A DNA stretch of 64,000 nt from Polaribacter atrinae (lineage in GTDB: Bacteria > Bacteroidota > Bacteroidia > Flavobacteriales > Flavobacteriaceae). The stretch lies in NCBI RefSeq assembly GCF_038023995.1, contig NZ_CP150660.1:1734501-1798500 (forward strand). The letters are read 5' to 3'. Below the pieces are notes generated by a model. It was not told where the DNA came from, searched no databases, and saw nothing but the letters and a program-made list of their open reading frames with translations. Both the position numbers and the translations under genes were made by a program. Positions 8,901 to 16,978 of this stretch are shown in pieces; position 1 is the first letter of the stretch, and every line of letters starts with the position of its first letter.

Positions 8901-11743
8901 ATGGATTTACAGGGACAGTAAATGATATTACATACACCATTTCTGATGGTAATGGTGGTACCGATACTGCTACCCTTAGCTTAAATGTGATTCCTAATTA
9001 TGGTAACAATACCTTTGCCAATGATGATGCTAATTCTGCTCCCCAAGGAACTACAATGAATGGTAATGTTGTTGCAAATGACTTTGACCCAGAAAATAAT
9101 GATCAAACGGTTACGGATGCAACTGCAAATGGAACGTCTATTACAATTGGAACAAAAACAACGATTCCAAATGTTGGGGATTTAACATTAAACGCTGATG
9201 GATCTTATACTTTTGAACCATTATCTAATTTTGTAGGAACAGTTCCTGTTACGTACATAATTAATGATAACGGAACAACAACTGCTAGTGATCAAGCTAC
9301 CTTGTATTTGACTTCTATTCCTGAAGTTCTTGAAGCAAACGCAATGATTACCCAAGTATATCATTTTGGTATAGAAAAATGGATTGAAATTACAAACATA
9401 GGTAGAACAGATATTCCTGCAAATACAATTAAAGTACAATTGTACAAAGATAAAGCAGGAGATCAAACAGGGATACAACCAGATGCTGATGGTGTAGTTA
9501 ATACAATATTAGAAGTTGGTAAATCTGTTTTAATAAACAATAGAGCTGCAACCTCTATTAATAATCTAGGAACTGGCAACATACAAACAAATGCTCCTTT
9601 AACAGATTTAAATGATGCTAATGATATTATTACGCTTTCTACTGCTACCGGAATAAACTCTTGGGCAAATAGATATGATGTAGCTTCTAATATTGCAAAT
9701 AAAACATCTGTTGTAAGGATAGATGAGGCATTAACAACTAATAAAAACTATACCGCTGATGAGTGGGTAGTATTTATTGATGATGCAATAACACCTTATC
9801 AACCAATTGGTGAAGCTAATATTTCAGGAACTAAAAGACACCCACAAGATCCATTAATTTCTGAAATATTAAATTCAGATACAGAAGCGAATACGCTGTT
9901 AGGTTTACATAGAATTAAAATTACAACTTCAACTGCTAGTAGTAATGTATATACGAATGGTTTTCCAGATAGATCTCGTTCTGTAGTAATTGATCAAGAT
10001 TTTGAACATACTGGTAATAGATTAAGTGCAAGAAAACTTAAAGTAGAAACAGGTACTACATTAACAGTAACAGACCAATTGTTAGTAGTTACTAATGATA
10101 TTACTTTAGATGGAGATATTCGTTTAGCAGGTACGTTAGCACAATTAGTACAAACACATACAGGTGCAAGTACAATTACAAGTACAATTGTAGGTACAAT
10201 GGGTAATCTATTAGTAGACCAAAACTCAGAAATACCAAGTTTATACAGATATGGTTATATGAGTTCTCCTGTAAATTCAGGAACCAACATCTACACAATA
10301 GAAGATGTATTAAAAGATGGTACAGACCCAACAACCCCAAAAGATATTACTTTTGTTCCTGGGTATGATGGTTCTTTTGATGAAACAAATACACTTGCCA
10401 TTTCATTAGCAGACTATTGGATATACACATATTCACCAGAATCTAATGGTAGAACTAATTGGGCACACCAATATAAAGACGGTGAAATAAATAGCGGAGA
10501 TGGATTTATTTTTAAAGGACCTGGAAAATTACTAGGACAAAATTATACATTTGTTGGTACTCCTAATGATGGTGAATTCAATACCCATAATACTTTAGGT
10601 GCAGGAGAAGATTATCTAATAGGTAACCCTTTCCCTTCTGCTATGAATGCTAAAAAGTTTATAAATGACAACTTAAATGAGACTACAGGAACACTTTACT
10701 TCTGGGAACATAAAGAAAGTGCTATTGGTGAAGGACAAGGTATTGACGGACATATATTTGGTGGTTATATTGGTGGATATGCAACATTAAACCTAAGTGG
10801 TGGTGTTGCGGCAGACTTACCTGCAAATACTAGTAATGATAACAGCGGAACTTCTGGAGTAGACAGTGCCACTGATTATACAACACCTCTTCCATACATT
10901 GCAATCGGGCAAGGATTCTTTATTGAAGGAGATCTTGGCGGAACAATAGAATTTAATAACAGCCAAAGAGCTTATGTAACAGAAGGTACTGAATCTGTTT
11001 TCTTTAAAACAAGTGAACAAGCGAGTAAGTCTAAAACTACTTCTAATGCATTACCTTTTATTAAATTAGGTTTTGAATATTACAATGAAGATAATTTATT
11101 CTTACACCATCAAATAGGAATCTCTTTCCAAGCAACAAATTCTTTTGCTTTTAATAAAGGATACGACTCGGAAGCATATGAAACTGGTAAAACAGACATG
11201 TATTGGAAATTCCCTAATGATGATAAAAATTATGTAATTGCTGGGGTTCAAGAAATCTCGAACGAGTTAGAAGTTCCTTTAGAAGTAATTGTTGATTATT
11301 CTGGACAAGTGAATATAATGGTAGATGAAACTGAAAATGTAACTAGAGATATTTATATTACAGATAAACTTACCGGAACTTCTTATGATCTTACAAGTGA
11401 TAAAATCACTTTAACTTTAGATAAAGGAAAATATACAGATCGTTTTGTACTTGCTTTTACTCCAAGTAGTACTTTAAACATAGAAAATGAAATATTAGAT
11501 GCATACACCAATATTTATGCAGACAATGAAAACCACCAAATTGTAATTTCTAAAAACAATGAAGTAGAAATTAATAAGGTAGAGATGTTTGACATTCTAG
11601 GTAAAAAAGTAAGTATTTGGAATATTAAAGAACAAAAAGACACTCACCAATTAGAGATCAAAAAACAAATTCCAACTGGTGTGTATATTGTAAAAATGAA
11701 TACCAATAAAGGTACAATAAACAAAAAGGTAGTTATTGAATAA
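5987..11743 (+). CDS. Giant T9SS-secreted multidomain protein 1
   Basis: This 1918-residue surface or secreted protein has a modular architecture. A 35-residue N-region precedes a hydrophobic signal core (residues 36-48) with cleavage near ASG-Q. Then come a MAM-like jelly-roll (about 54-202); thrombospondin type 3 Ca2+-binding repeats (203-229, 428-453, 505-530, 684-708) separated by unknown beta domains; a PA14-like domain (536-680, with YTFYLNSDDGSKVYIDG); three cadherin/Ig-like domains (770-886, 895-1002, 1008-1110); a lamin-tail-like segment (from 1117, ITQVYHFGIEKWIEITNIG); a long uncharacterised region; and a type A T9SS sorting domain (last ~80 residues, ending VYIVKMNTNKGTINKKVVIE). 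Residues 1117-1918 are paralogous to the C-terminus of the protein at 55403-62257. Adhesion or glycan binding is inferred from the domains. No catalytic domain is recognised. Confidence 0.9.
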   Translation: MIKNLKRSTLFGEIARFNLVPPTKKAIALKFNKVSYLILPLLFLFAFQNASGQDSFENSLDGWVNVSGDDFDWTNLSGPTGSSNTGPNSAQDGSYYMYIETSGFNRVTGETASLEKDFSLIGKKNAKLTFQYHMYGSTIGTLNVYVNNTNLFTKSGNQGNNWLSSGSIDLSAYDGQNITIRFEGIRGTNYRGDIAIDNVLVTTDNDNDGVSDVDDEDDDNDGILDIDEGLCTSVQSGTWTSVNATTRTFDFGNGIIARAVTTATTAFSNGNFNNQNFWSEDLGGDVSLQTSYNWGSTLTITFENSAGNAVTVDNLKLHFDRIGGIVNTGSGQYTGNSALITLNGGLTWTKLTNATDDFLVTSNTVKDSSSGNATAFEAESSKGVSDGTASGSLSINEPTSSISLAFPQDGTTGAGDTIELIISACKNLDTDGDGTPDYLDSDSDGDGCSDADEAYFSTVTDADSNNNGTYGNGTPTVDTVGKVVGASYTTPDAYYLDASVNACYDNDKDGIPDDVDLDDDNDGIPDTEENIGCTGSLNYEFYDAIPLNNSVDNIPTTGAAGVGTVSDFNVEALQNIVTPTDDTNYSIRYTGFINIPTTDTYTFYLNSDDGSKVYIDGNEVVAYDGLHSANGPITGNPFALNKGAHTIEILFFERTGAHSLNVEYSNTTSPSRIPIPFNTLSSNCDSDGDGIANSLDSDSDNDGCPDALEGSGTYSHTDIDTDPSSPTFGMLTAAVDTDKESDTYGIPGGITQTIGTSQNADIQSPACYIAPYNDINQTPQDTPINGDLLTNDENIASVTKVKIGTTDYTVPPEASGTPGSVTITNVPGVDKNGNAVANAGTITIKSDGNYTFVPAAGFTGTIDPVTYTGTGDDGATDTASLSIEVLPNVQPNSNPPTAQNDVNTTELNTNINSNVISNDSDPDGDALTVSSADVIIGTATTVAGVDEYGNAIANAGTLNLTSTGTYEFIPVDGFTGTVNDITYTISDGNGGTDTATLSLNVIPNYGNNTFANDDANSAPQGTTMNGNVVANDFDPENNDQTVTDATANGTSITIGTKTTIPNVGDLTLNADGSYTFEPLSNFVGTVPVTYIINDNGTTTASDQATLYLTSIPEVLEANAMITQVYHFGIEKWIEITNIGRTDIPANTIKVQLYKDKAGDQTGIQPDADGVVNTILEVGKSVLINNRAATSINNLGTGNIQTNAPLTDLNDANDIITLSTATGINSWANRYDVASNIANKTSVVRIDEALTTNKNYTADEWVVFIDDAITPYQPIGEANISGTKRHPQDPLISEILNSDTEANTLLGLHRIKITTSTASSNVYTNGFPDRSRSVVIDQDFEHTGNRLSARKLKVETGTTLTVTDQLLVVTNDITLDGDIRLAGTLAQLVQTHTGASTITSTIVGTMGNLLVDQNSEIPSLYRYGYMSSPVNSGTNIYTIEDVLKDGTDPTTPKDITFVPGYDGSFDETNTLAISLADYWIYTYSPESNGRTNWAHQYKDGEINSGDGFIFKGPGKLLGQNYTFVGTPNDGEFNTHNTLGAGEDYLIGNPFPSAMNAKKFINDNLNETTGTLYFWEHKESAIGEGQGIDGHIFGGYIGGYATLNLSGGVAADLPANTSNDNSGTSGVDSATDYTTPLPYIAIGQGFFIEGDLGGTIEFNNSQRAYVTEGTESVFFKTSEQASKSKTTSNALPFIKLGFEYYNEDNLFLHHQIGISFQATNSFAFNKGYDSEAYETGKTDMYWKFPNDDKNYVIAGVQEISNELEVPLEVIVDYSGQVNIMVDETENVTRDIYITDKLTGTSYDLTSDKITLTLDKGKYTDRFVLAFTPSSTLNIENEILDAYTNIYADNENHQIVISKNNEVEINKVEMFDILGKKVSIWNIKEQKDTHQLEIKKQIPTGVYIVKMNTNKGTINKKVVIE

Positions 11744-11751
11744 CACTTAAA

Positions 11752-11782
11752 ATACACCTCAATACTAAAAATTGAGGTGTAT
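11752..11782 (+). other. Hairpin after giant gene 1
   Basis: ATACACCTCAAT (11752-11763) and its exact reverse complement (11771-11782) form a 12-bp stem 8 nt after the stop codon. No T-run follows, so it may protect the 3' end while the next hairpin terminates. A related imperfect hairpin (ACCTCTAG...GAGGTG) follows giant gene 2. Confidence 0.6.
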
Positions 11783-11791
11783 CTTAAAATT

Positions 11792-11842
11792 AAAAAAGAC
11801 CATAGTAAAAGATTTTTATTTCTTTTACTATGGTCTTTTTTT
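11792..11842. terminator. Bidirectional terminator
   Basis: A perfect ~20-bp stem (AAGACCATAGTAAAAGA side at 11793-11812, complement at 11821-11841) has A/T runs on both ends. It terminates giant gene 1 from the left and the yqeY/tRNA-Arg transcript from the right. Confidence 0.9.
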
Positions 11843-11843
11843 G

Positions 11844-11917
11844 TGACCGCGAAGGGATTCGAACCCCCAACCCTCAGAGCCGAAATCTGATATTCTATCC
11901 AGTTGAACTACGCAGCC
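11844..11917 (-). tRNA. tRNA-Arg (anticodon UCG)
   Basis: A 74-nt cloverleaf reads 5'-GGCTGCG on the minus strand and closes with CGCGGTC plus discriminator A; acceptor pairing includes two wobbles. The anticodon stem TCAGA/TCTGA encloses a seven-base loop with anticodon TCG, reading CGA-type Arg codons, followed by G37. The T-arm loop TTCGAAT is canonical. CCA is not encoded. It lies 14 nt downstream of the yqeY stop on the same strand and just before the terminator, so the two are probably co-transcribed. Confidence 0.95.
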
Positions 11918-11931
11918 TAGTAAAACTTAAT

Positions 11932-12381
11932 TTACATTAAATTCTTTTTTACAAGAACAGAAATAACTTTACCATCTGCTTGTCCTGCTAATTCTTTAGA
12001 AACAACTCCCATAACTTTTCCCATATCTTTCATACCAGATGCTCCAAGTTTTTGAATAGCCGCAATAACAACTTCTTCTACTTTTTCTTCTGATAAAGCT
12101 TCTGGTAAAAACTGCTCTAAAACAGCTAATTCTGCTAACTCCGGATCAGCCAAATCTTGCCTTCCTTGTTCAATAAAAATAGCAGCACTATCTTTTCTTT
12201 GTTTAACTTGTTTCTGAATAATTTTAATTTCTTGCTCTTCTGTAATTTCTGCTTGAACACCTGTTTCTGTTTTCGCTAATAAAAATGCCGATTTAACAGC
12301 TCTTAAAGCCTGTAAAGCAACTGTGTCTTTTGCTTTCATTGCTTCTTTCATTTTATCCATTACTTGTTTTTGCAAACTCAT
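11932..12381 (-). CDS. yqeY: GatB/YqeY domain protein
   Basis: The 149 residues match the YqeY family, which resembles the tRNA-binding tail of the GatB subunit of Glu/Asp-tRNA amidotransferase. Typical features are KEAMKAKDTVALQALRAVKSA near the N-terminus, the QRKDSAAIFIEQGRQDLA segment and the C-terminal SGMKDMGKVMGVVSKEL. The biochemical role is not settled for the family; tRNA binding is the usual inference, and here the gene lies directly upstream of a tRNA gene. The preceding protease gene ends 21 nt before its start, suggesting an operon. Confidence 0.93.
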   Translation of the reverse strand: MSLQKQVMDKMKEAMKAKDTVALQALRAVKSAFLLAKTETGVQAEITEEQEIKIIQKQVKQRKDSAAIFIEQGRQDLADPELAELAVLEQFLPEALSEEKVEEVVIAAIQKLGASGMKDMGKVMGVVSKELAGQADGKVISVLVKKNLM

Positions 12382-12402
12382 TGTATTTTATTTTTAAATT
12401 AA

Positions 12403-12852
12403 TTATTTCTTTGTTTTCTTTAAGTACAACACTTTTTTATGATAATCTATAAATGCTTTTCCCTTTTGTAAAACATCTGCACCTATAATACCATGTACTT
12501 CTTTTGCTTTATGCTGTGTTAAAGCTGTATTTACATGTGATAAATTGAACAACACTAAGTGGCATTTATTTGTTTTCCAATCTCCTATTTTTAAAGAATT
12601 ATTATCAGACTGTAAAGTTTCCATATCTGTCGCTCCTGCCCCAGCCGCTTTGGTTTCACTTTCTTGAGCATCCAAATTAAAATGAGTTATCATATCTAAT
12701 CCTACACATGAGTTAGAAGCACCTGTGTCTAATATAAATCGCCCTTTTACACCATTAATTGCTGCTTTTAATTCTAGGTGATTCGTTGCAATTTTCTTTA
12801 GTTTTATTTTAACGAATTTCTTCTTCTTTAAAATTTTATCAATACTACTCAT
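12403..12852 (-). CDS. Retropepsin-like aspartic protease
   Basis: The protein is about 149 residues with the single aspartyl protease signature FILDTGASN (DTGA), then a GIIGADVLQKG segment typical of the second conserved part of clan AA single-domain proteases. It would act as a homodimer; substrates are unknown. There is no signal peptide. I chose the ATG at 12852 (MSSIDK) over the upstream ATG at 12876, because a TATTTTTG promoter element occupies 12874-12881, overlapping the longer start. It begins a short unit running into yqeY and tRNA-Arg. Confidence 0.82.
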   Translation of the reverse strand: MSSIDKILKKKKFVKIKLKKIATNHLELKAAINGVKGRFILDTGASNSCVGLDMITHFNLDAQESETKAAGAGATDMETLQSDNNSLKIGDWKTNKCHLVLFNLSHVNTALTQHKAKEVHGIIGADVLQKGKAFIDYHKKVLYLKKTKK

Positions 12853-12873
12853 TTTTTTATTCTTTGAAGTTAT

Positions 12874-12881
12874 CAAAAATA
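12874..12881 (-). promoter_or_regulatory. Promoter -7 element of the protease-yqeY-tRNA unit
   Basis: The minus-strand TATTTTTG matches TAnnTTTG, 21 nt upstream of the chosen ATG at 12852; it overlaps the alternative ATG, which argues against the longer start. Confidence 0.55.
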
Positions 12882-12904
12882 CGATTTAAAAGTTTTAAGA
12901 AGTA

Positions 12905-13696
12905 CTATCGCTCTAAAATTTCTTTTAGACTCACTTTATAAGTCACAAATTCTTTAAGATTATGATGTGTTCCTCCGTCAATCTCTACATACCTATTTTT
13001 GGTTCCTATATTCAGCTTTAACAACTTTTTAGATTGCATATAAGAAGTGGTATTGTCTTTATTTCCATGAAAAAGTGTAATAAGACATGTTACATTAGAA
13101 ACATCCTTATCAGTTCTAAAATGATACTTCAATAAAAAAGTAGGAGCAAATTTAAACTTGTAAGCAGCAGCTTTTTTAAAGTTAAAGAAAGGTGCTTCTA
13201 AAATTAATTCCTTAGGCTTATTTAGAGAAGCTATTTTGGTTGCAAAAGTACCACCTAAAGAAAAACCATACACCACAATATTCTCTTCTTTAAAATTCTT
13301 TTTTAAGTGATTGTAAACTACTAAACCATCATTATACATCGCTCCTTCATTATAATCACCTGTACTCTTTCCGTAATTCCGATAATCAAAAACCAAAACT
13401 TCATAATTGTATTCTAAAAAATGGGCAACTCTATCGCCCCATTTTGTTAGATTCCCTTTATTACCATGGCAAAATAAAACAACTCCTTTTGGATTTTGTA
13501 ATTGAAAATGAAGTGCATTAATTACATTGTCTCCATCAGTTTTTAAAAAGAGTTCTTCAAACTTGTGTATAAAGTGATATTGATGATTCTGATCTAATTG
13601 ATCTCCATTCAAAAAAATAAATTTTTCTTGAAAGAAAAAGGCACTCATAAAAAAAATAACTATGATTACAGTTAAAGAATAAAATATATAAATCAT
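12905..13696 (-). CDS. Alpha/beta hydrolase, membrane-anchored
   Basis: The 263-residue protein starts with a hydrophobic anchor (residues 2-22). An alpha/beta-hydrolase fold follows: oxyanion region LFCHGNKGN, nucleophile elbow YGFSLGG (Ser), acid region HGNKDNTT (Asp) and a terminal GGTHHNL (His). The relatives I recognise are the YqkD/BEM46-like (ABHD) hydrolases; the substrate is unknown. It has its own promoter element at 13713-13720. Confidence 0.85.
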   Translation of the reverse strand: MIYIFYSLTVIIVIFFMSAFFFQEKFIFLNGDQLDQNHQYHFIHKFEELFLKTDGDNVINALHFQLQNPKGVVLFCHGNKGNLTKWGDRVAHFLEYNYEVLVFDYRNYGKSTGDYNEGAMYNDGLVVYNHLKKNFKEENIVVYGFSLGGTFATKIASLNKPKELILEAPFFNFKKAAAYKFKFAPTFLLKYHFRTDKDVSNVTCLITLFHGNKDNTTSYMQSKKLLKLNIGTKNRYVEIDGGTHHNLKEFVTYKVSLKEILER

Positions 13697-13712
13697 TTAA
13701 AAATTTGAAAAA

Positions 13713-13720
13713 CAAAATTA
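13713..13720 (-). promoter_or_regulatory. Promoter -7 element of the hydrolase gene
   Basis: TAATTTTG on the minus strand matches TAnnTTTG, 16 nt before the start codon. Confidence 0.5.
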
Positions 13721-13925
13721 ATCATTTTTAAAGATTATAAATACAAATTACAACGATAACAAAAGTGACATAAAACAAAGACCAACAATTAAAGTAAATA
13801 CCTGAAAAGAAATATGAAAATTAAAATGATTCAAAACATTATAAAATTAGATAACTATTTCTTAAAATATAGTGACTATAATTAAAAATTATATTTAACT
13901 TACTATGAATTCAAAAAACAAAAAA

Positions 13926-14105
13926 ATGAAAAAATTATTATTTGTAGTTGTATGTTTAACATTATCGTTTAGTGCTTGTAGAGAAGATAAAAAAGAAGAA
14001 AAAAAGACAGAAGTAAAAACAGAAAATAATGTGAATATTGAAACTCCACAAGGAAGTGTAAAAACTGATGGGGACGGAAATGTTGATATTAAAATTAAAG
14101 AGTAA
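13926..14105 (+). CDS. Small lipoprotein
   Basis: This protein of about 59 residues has a lipoprotein signal peptide (KKLLFVVVCLTLSFSAC, lipobox SFSAC). After it comes a highly charged Lys/Glu linker and a short tail with VNIETPQGSVKTDGDGNVDIKIKE. Seven further in-frame codons upstream give an alternative ATG at 13905; I prefer 13926 because it places the Lys pair directly before the hydrophobic core. No function is recognised. Confidence 0.65.
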   Translation: MKKLLFVVVCLTLSFSACREDKKEEKKTEVKTENNVNIETPQGSVKTDGDGNVDIKIKE

Positions 14106-14155
14106 AACTTAAAGTAATGATCTATATTATTTAGAATATAACATTAAATATAAAA

Positions 14156-14185
14156 AAAAACCGATTCATTTCTGAATCGGTTTTT
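14156..14185. terminator. Bidirectional terminator between lipoprotein and nqrF
   Basis: AAAAACCGATTCA and TGAATCGGTTTTT form a 13-bp stem with a TTTC loop and A/T runs on both sides, serving the two convergent units. Confidence 0.9.
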
Positions 14186-14206
14186 AATATTATAATTGAT
14201 TGAAGT

Positions 14207-15517
14207 CTATCCTCCAAAGTCATCAAAACGAATATTCTCATCTGCAAGACCAAAATCTTCTCCCATTTTCTGAACAGCATTGTTCATTAAAGGTGGCCCA
14301 CAGAAATACAATTCTAAATCTTCAGGAGCTTCATGGTGATTTAAGTAGTTTTCAATAACACAGTTGTGAATAAAACCTACAAAACCGTCTCCAGACTCAT
14401 CATTAATATCTGTTTTCTTTTTCCAGTTATCTGCCTCTGTTGGATCAGACAAAGCAATATAGAATTTAAAGTTTGGAAAATCTTTTTCCAATGCTCTAAA
14501 GTGTTCGATATAGAATAATTCTGCTTTAGAACGACCTCCATACCAATAAGTAACTTTTCTACCAGTCTTTAATGTTCTGAATAAGTGATATAAGTGAGAA
14601 CGCATTGGTGCCATACCTGCTCCACCACCTACATATAACATTTCTGCATCAGATTCATTAATAAAGAATTCTCCATAAGGTCCAGAAATAACACATTTAT
14701 CACCTTTTTTAAGGTTAAAAATATATGAAGATGCAATACCTGGATTTACATCCATCCAGCCACCTTTAGCTCTATCAAAAGGAGGTGTTGCAATACGTAC
14801 ATTTAACATAATTTCTCTTCCCTCTGCTGGGTAAGAAGCCATAGAATATGCTCTTTCTATAGTTTCTGTATTTTTCATTACTAATGGTCTAAGTTTAAAC
14901 TTATCCCACTCTGCTTCGAATTTATCTGGAGTATCATGCTCTTCTGGATGTGCTGTAATATCCATATCAGCATAGTTTATTTCACAAGCTGGAATTTCAA
15001 TTTGAATATATCCACCTGCTTTATACCCCATATCTTCTGGAATTTCAACAACAAACTCCTTAATAAAAGTAGCTACGTTGTAATTTCTAACAACAACAGC
15101 ATCAAATTTCTTAATCCCGAAGATTTCTTCTGGAATAGAAATATCCATGTCTTGTTTTACTTTTACCTGACAAGCTAAACGAATACCATGTTTTAATTCT
15201 TTACGGGTAAAGTGAGGTGTTTCTGTTGGTAAAGCTTCACCTCCACCAGAATTTACGTGACACTCACATTGAACGCAAGATCCCCCACCTCCACATGCAG
15301 ATGGTAAAAATATTTTTTCGTTTCCTAAAGTTGTTAAAAGTGAACTACCAGAACCTACTTCAATTTTACGCTCACCATTAATAGTGATTGTTACCGGACC
15401 AGATGGCGATAGTTTTTGTTTTACAAATAATAATAATGCTACCAATACCAGTGTTAATACTAAAAAAGCTGCTACTGTTGCAATAATGGTTCCTGTTGTA
15501 CCTGCTGCTAATATCAT
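14207..15517 (-). CDS. nqrF: Na+-translocating NADH:quinone reductase subunit F
   Basis: NqrF takes electrons from NADH and feeds the sodium-pumping Nqr complex. The 436 residues contain an N-terminal membrane helix (residues ~5-30), a plant-type 2Fe-2S ferredoxin domain (CGGGGSCVQCECHV plus a later Cys in RLACQVKV), the FAD-binding RAYSMASYP and the NADH-binding GGGAGMAPMRSHL, ending ENIRFDDFGG. It is the last gene of nqrABCDEF. Its start lies two bases after the nqrE stop codon. Confidence 0.97.
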   Translation of the reverse strand: MILAAGTTGTIIATVAAFLVLTLVLVALLLFVKQKLSPSGPVTITINGERKIEVGSGSSLLTTLGNEKIFLPSACGGGGSCVQCECHVNSGGGEALPTETPHFTRKELKHGIRLACQVKVKQDMDISIPEEIFGIKKFDAVVVRNYNVATFIKEFVVEIPEDMGYKAGGYIQIEIPACEINYADMDITAHPEEHDTPDKFEAEWDKFKLRPLVMKNTETIERAYSMASYPAEGREIMLNVRIATPPFDRAKGGWMDVNPGIASSYIFNLKKGDKCVISGPYGEFFINESDAEMLYVGGGAGMAPMRSHLYHLFRTLKTGRKVTYWYGGRSKAELFYIEHFRALEKDFPNFKFYIALSDPTEADNWKKKTDINDESGDGFVGFIHNCVIENYLNHHEAPEDLELYFCGPPLMNNAVQKMGEDFGLADENIRFDDFGG

Positions 15518-15519
15518 AT

Positions 15520-16245
15520 CTACTCTTGGTTTGTATTTGTGTTTACAGCTACAATTTCTTTAGCTGATTTTACTTCTTCTTTCTTAATGCTAGCTTCTGT
15601 AGCTGGTTTTTCTTCTTCTTTATCGTCACCACCTGTTAACATTCCTCCAAAACTCATAAACCCAATAGCCATTAATCCTGTAATGATAAACGTAATTCCT
15701 AAACCTCTTAATGCAGGTGGAACGTTAGAGTATCTAATTTTTTCACGAATTGCAGCAATTGCTACAATTGCTAAAAACCATCCAATTCCAGAACCAACTC
15801 CGTAGGTTAAAGCTAAACCTAAGGTAGGAATCTCACGAGATTGCATAAATAAACTTCCACCTAAGATAGCACAGTTTACTGCAATTAACGGTAAGAAAAT
15901 ACCTAAAGAGTTGTATAATGAAGGTGAGAATTTTTCAACAATGATTTCTACCAACTGTACCATGGTTGCAATGGTTGCAATAAACATGATGAATGATAAG
16001 AAACTTAAGTCGTATTCTGCATACTCTGCACCCAACCATTTTAATGCACCTGGTTGTAAGATATATTGATCTAATAACCAGTTTAATGGTACAGTAACTG
16101 CTAATACAAAAATTACAGCAGCTCCTAAACCAACGGCAGTAGTTACTTTTTTAGATACTGCAAGGTAAGAACACATTCCTAAGAATACTGAAAATACCAT
16201 GTTATCTATAAATATCGATTTGAAAAATAATTCTATATGTTCCAT
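15520..16245 (-). CDS. nqrE: Na+-translocating NADH:quinone reductase subunit E
   Basis: Integral membrane subunit with six helices, including the [10 protein letters not shown] loop and [19 protein letters not shown]. The membrane core (residues 1-201) has the normal family length. It then carries an unusual ~40-residue charged tail rich in Lys/Glu (from GGDDKEEEK to the end). I chose the ATG at 16245 (MEHIEL); an upstream ATG at 16290 would add 15 residues encoded by a simple repeat that lies between nqrD and nqrE. Confidence 0.95.
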   Translation of the reverse strand: MEHIELFFKSIFIDNMVFSVFLGMCSYLAVSKKVTTAVGLGAAVIFVLAVTVPLNWLLDQYILQPGALKWLGAEYAEYDLSFLSFIMFIATIATMVQLVEIIVEKFSPSLYNSLGIFLPLIAVNCAILGGSLFMQSREIPTLGLALTYGVGSGIGWFLAIVAIAAIREKIRYSNVPPALRGLGITFIITGLMAIGFMSFGGMLTGGDDKEEEKPATEASIKKEEVKSAKEIVAVNTNTNQE

Positions 16246-16327
16246 ATTTTTAGTTTTCAGTTTGCAGTTTGCAGTTTTCAGAATCAGCATTTACTGCCAA
16301 CTGAATACTGTTTTTACTGCCTACTTT
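16246..16327. repeat. ACTGCCAACTG/CAGTTTGCAGT repeat inside the nqr operon
   Basis: The 82-bp gap between nqrD and nqrE is made of short repeats of AGTTTGCAGTTTTCAG and ACTGCCAACTG. A related tract occurs at 52570-52606 inside the aromatic amino-acid operon. All other nqr junctions are 2-4 bp, so this looks like an insertion. Confidence 0.65.
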
Positions 16328-16975
16328 TTAATTCTCTTCTATTAATGATTTGTTTTTACTACGCTGTATCCAAATAATAATACCAACTACAATTAATGCC
16401 ATTGGAGGCATAATCATAAATCCATTATTTTCATAACCAAATGCATACAAACCTGTTTTAGTAATAGGATCTCCTAAAACTTTAAATCCTAATAAAGTAC
16501 CAGAACCTAATAATTCTCTAAAGAAACCTACAATAACTAAAATTAAACCATAACCTGCAGCATTACCAATTCCATCTAAGAAAGATTTCCACGGTCCGTT
16601 TGCTAAAGCAAAAGCTTCAAAACGTCCCATAATAATACAGTTTGTAATAATTAAACCAACAAAAACAGAAAGTGTTTTACTTAGTTCATAAGCAAAAGCT
16701 TTTAAAACTAAATCTACAACAATTACTAAAGCAGCAACTACAACTAGTTGTACAATAATTCTAATTTTAGATGGTATAATGTTACGCATTAATGAAATAA
16801 CTACGTTTCCTACAGCCAATACTGCCATTACTGAAAACGCCATAATTAAAGATGCTTTTAATTCTGCCGTAATAGCTAAAGCAGAACAAATACCTAATAC
16901 TTGTATAGTAATAGGGTTATCATCTAATAAAGGATCTGTAATTAATGCTGCGTCTTTTTTTGATAAAAGTCCCAT
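16328..16975 (-). CDS. nqrD: Na+-translocating NADH:quinone reductase subunit D
   Basis: Integral membrane subunit of 215 residues with six hydrophobic helices, homologous to NqrE with inverted topology. Family features include DNPITIQVLGICSALAIT near the N-terminus and TNCIIMGRFEAFALANG in the middle. Its start lies three bases after the end of nqrC; the gap to nqrE holds a repeat. Confidence 0.96.
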   Translation of the reverse strand: MGLLSKKDAALITDPLLDDNPITIQVLGICSALAITAELKASLIMAFSVMAVLAVGNVVISLMRNIIPSKIRIIVQLVVVAALVIVVDLVLKAFAYELSKTLSVFVGLIITNCIIMGRFEAFALANGPWKSFLDGIGNAAGYGLILVIVGFFRELLGSGTLLGFKVLGDPITKTGLYAFGYENNGFMIMPPMALIVVGIIIWIQRSKNKSLIEEN

Positions 16976-16978
16976 AAA

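Noticed and set aside
16246..16290. N-terminal extension of NqrE from ATG 16290
   Set aside because: The 15 extra residues are encoded by the CAGTTTGCAGT repeat and do not match the family N-terminus.
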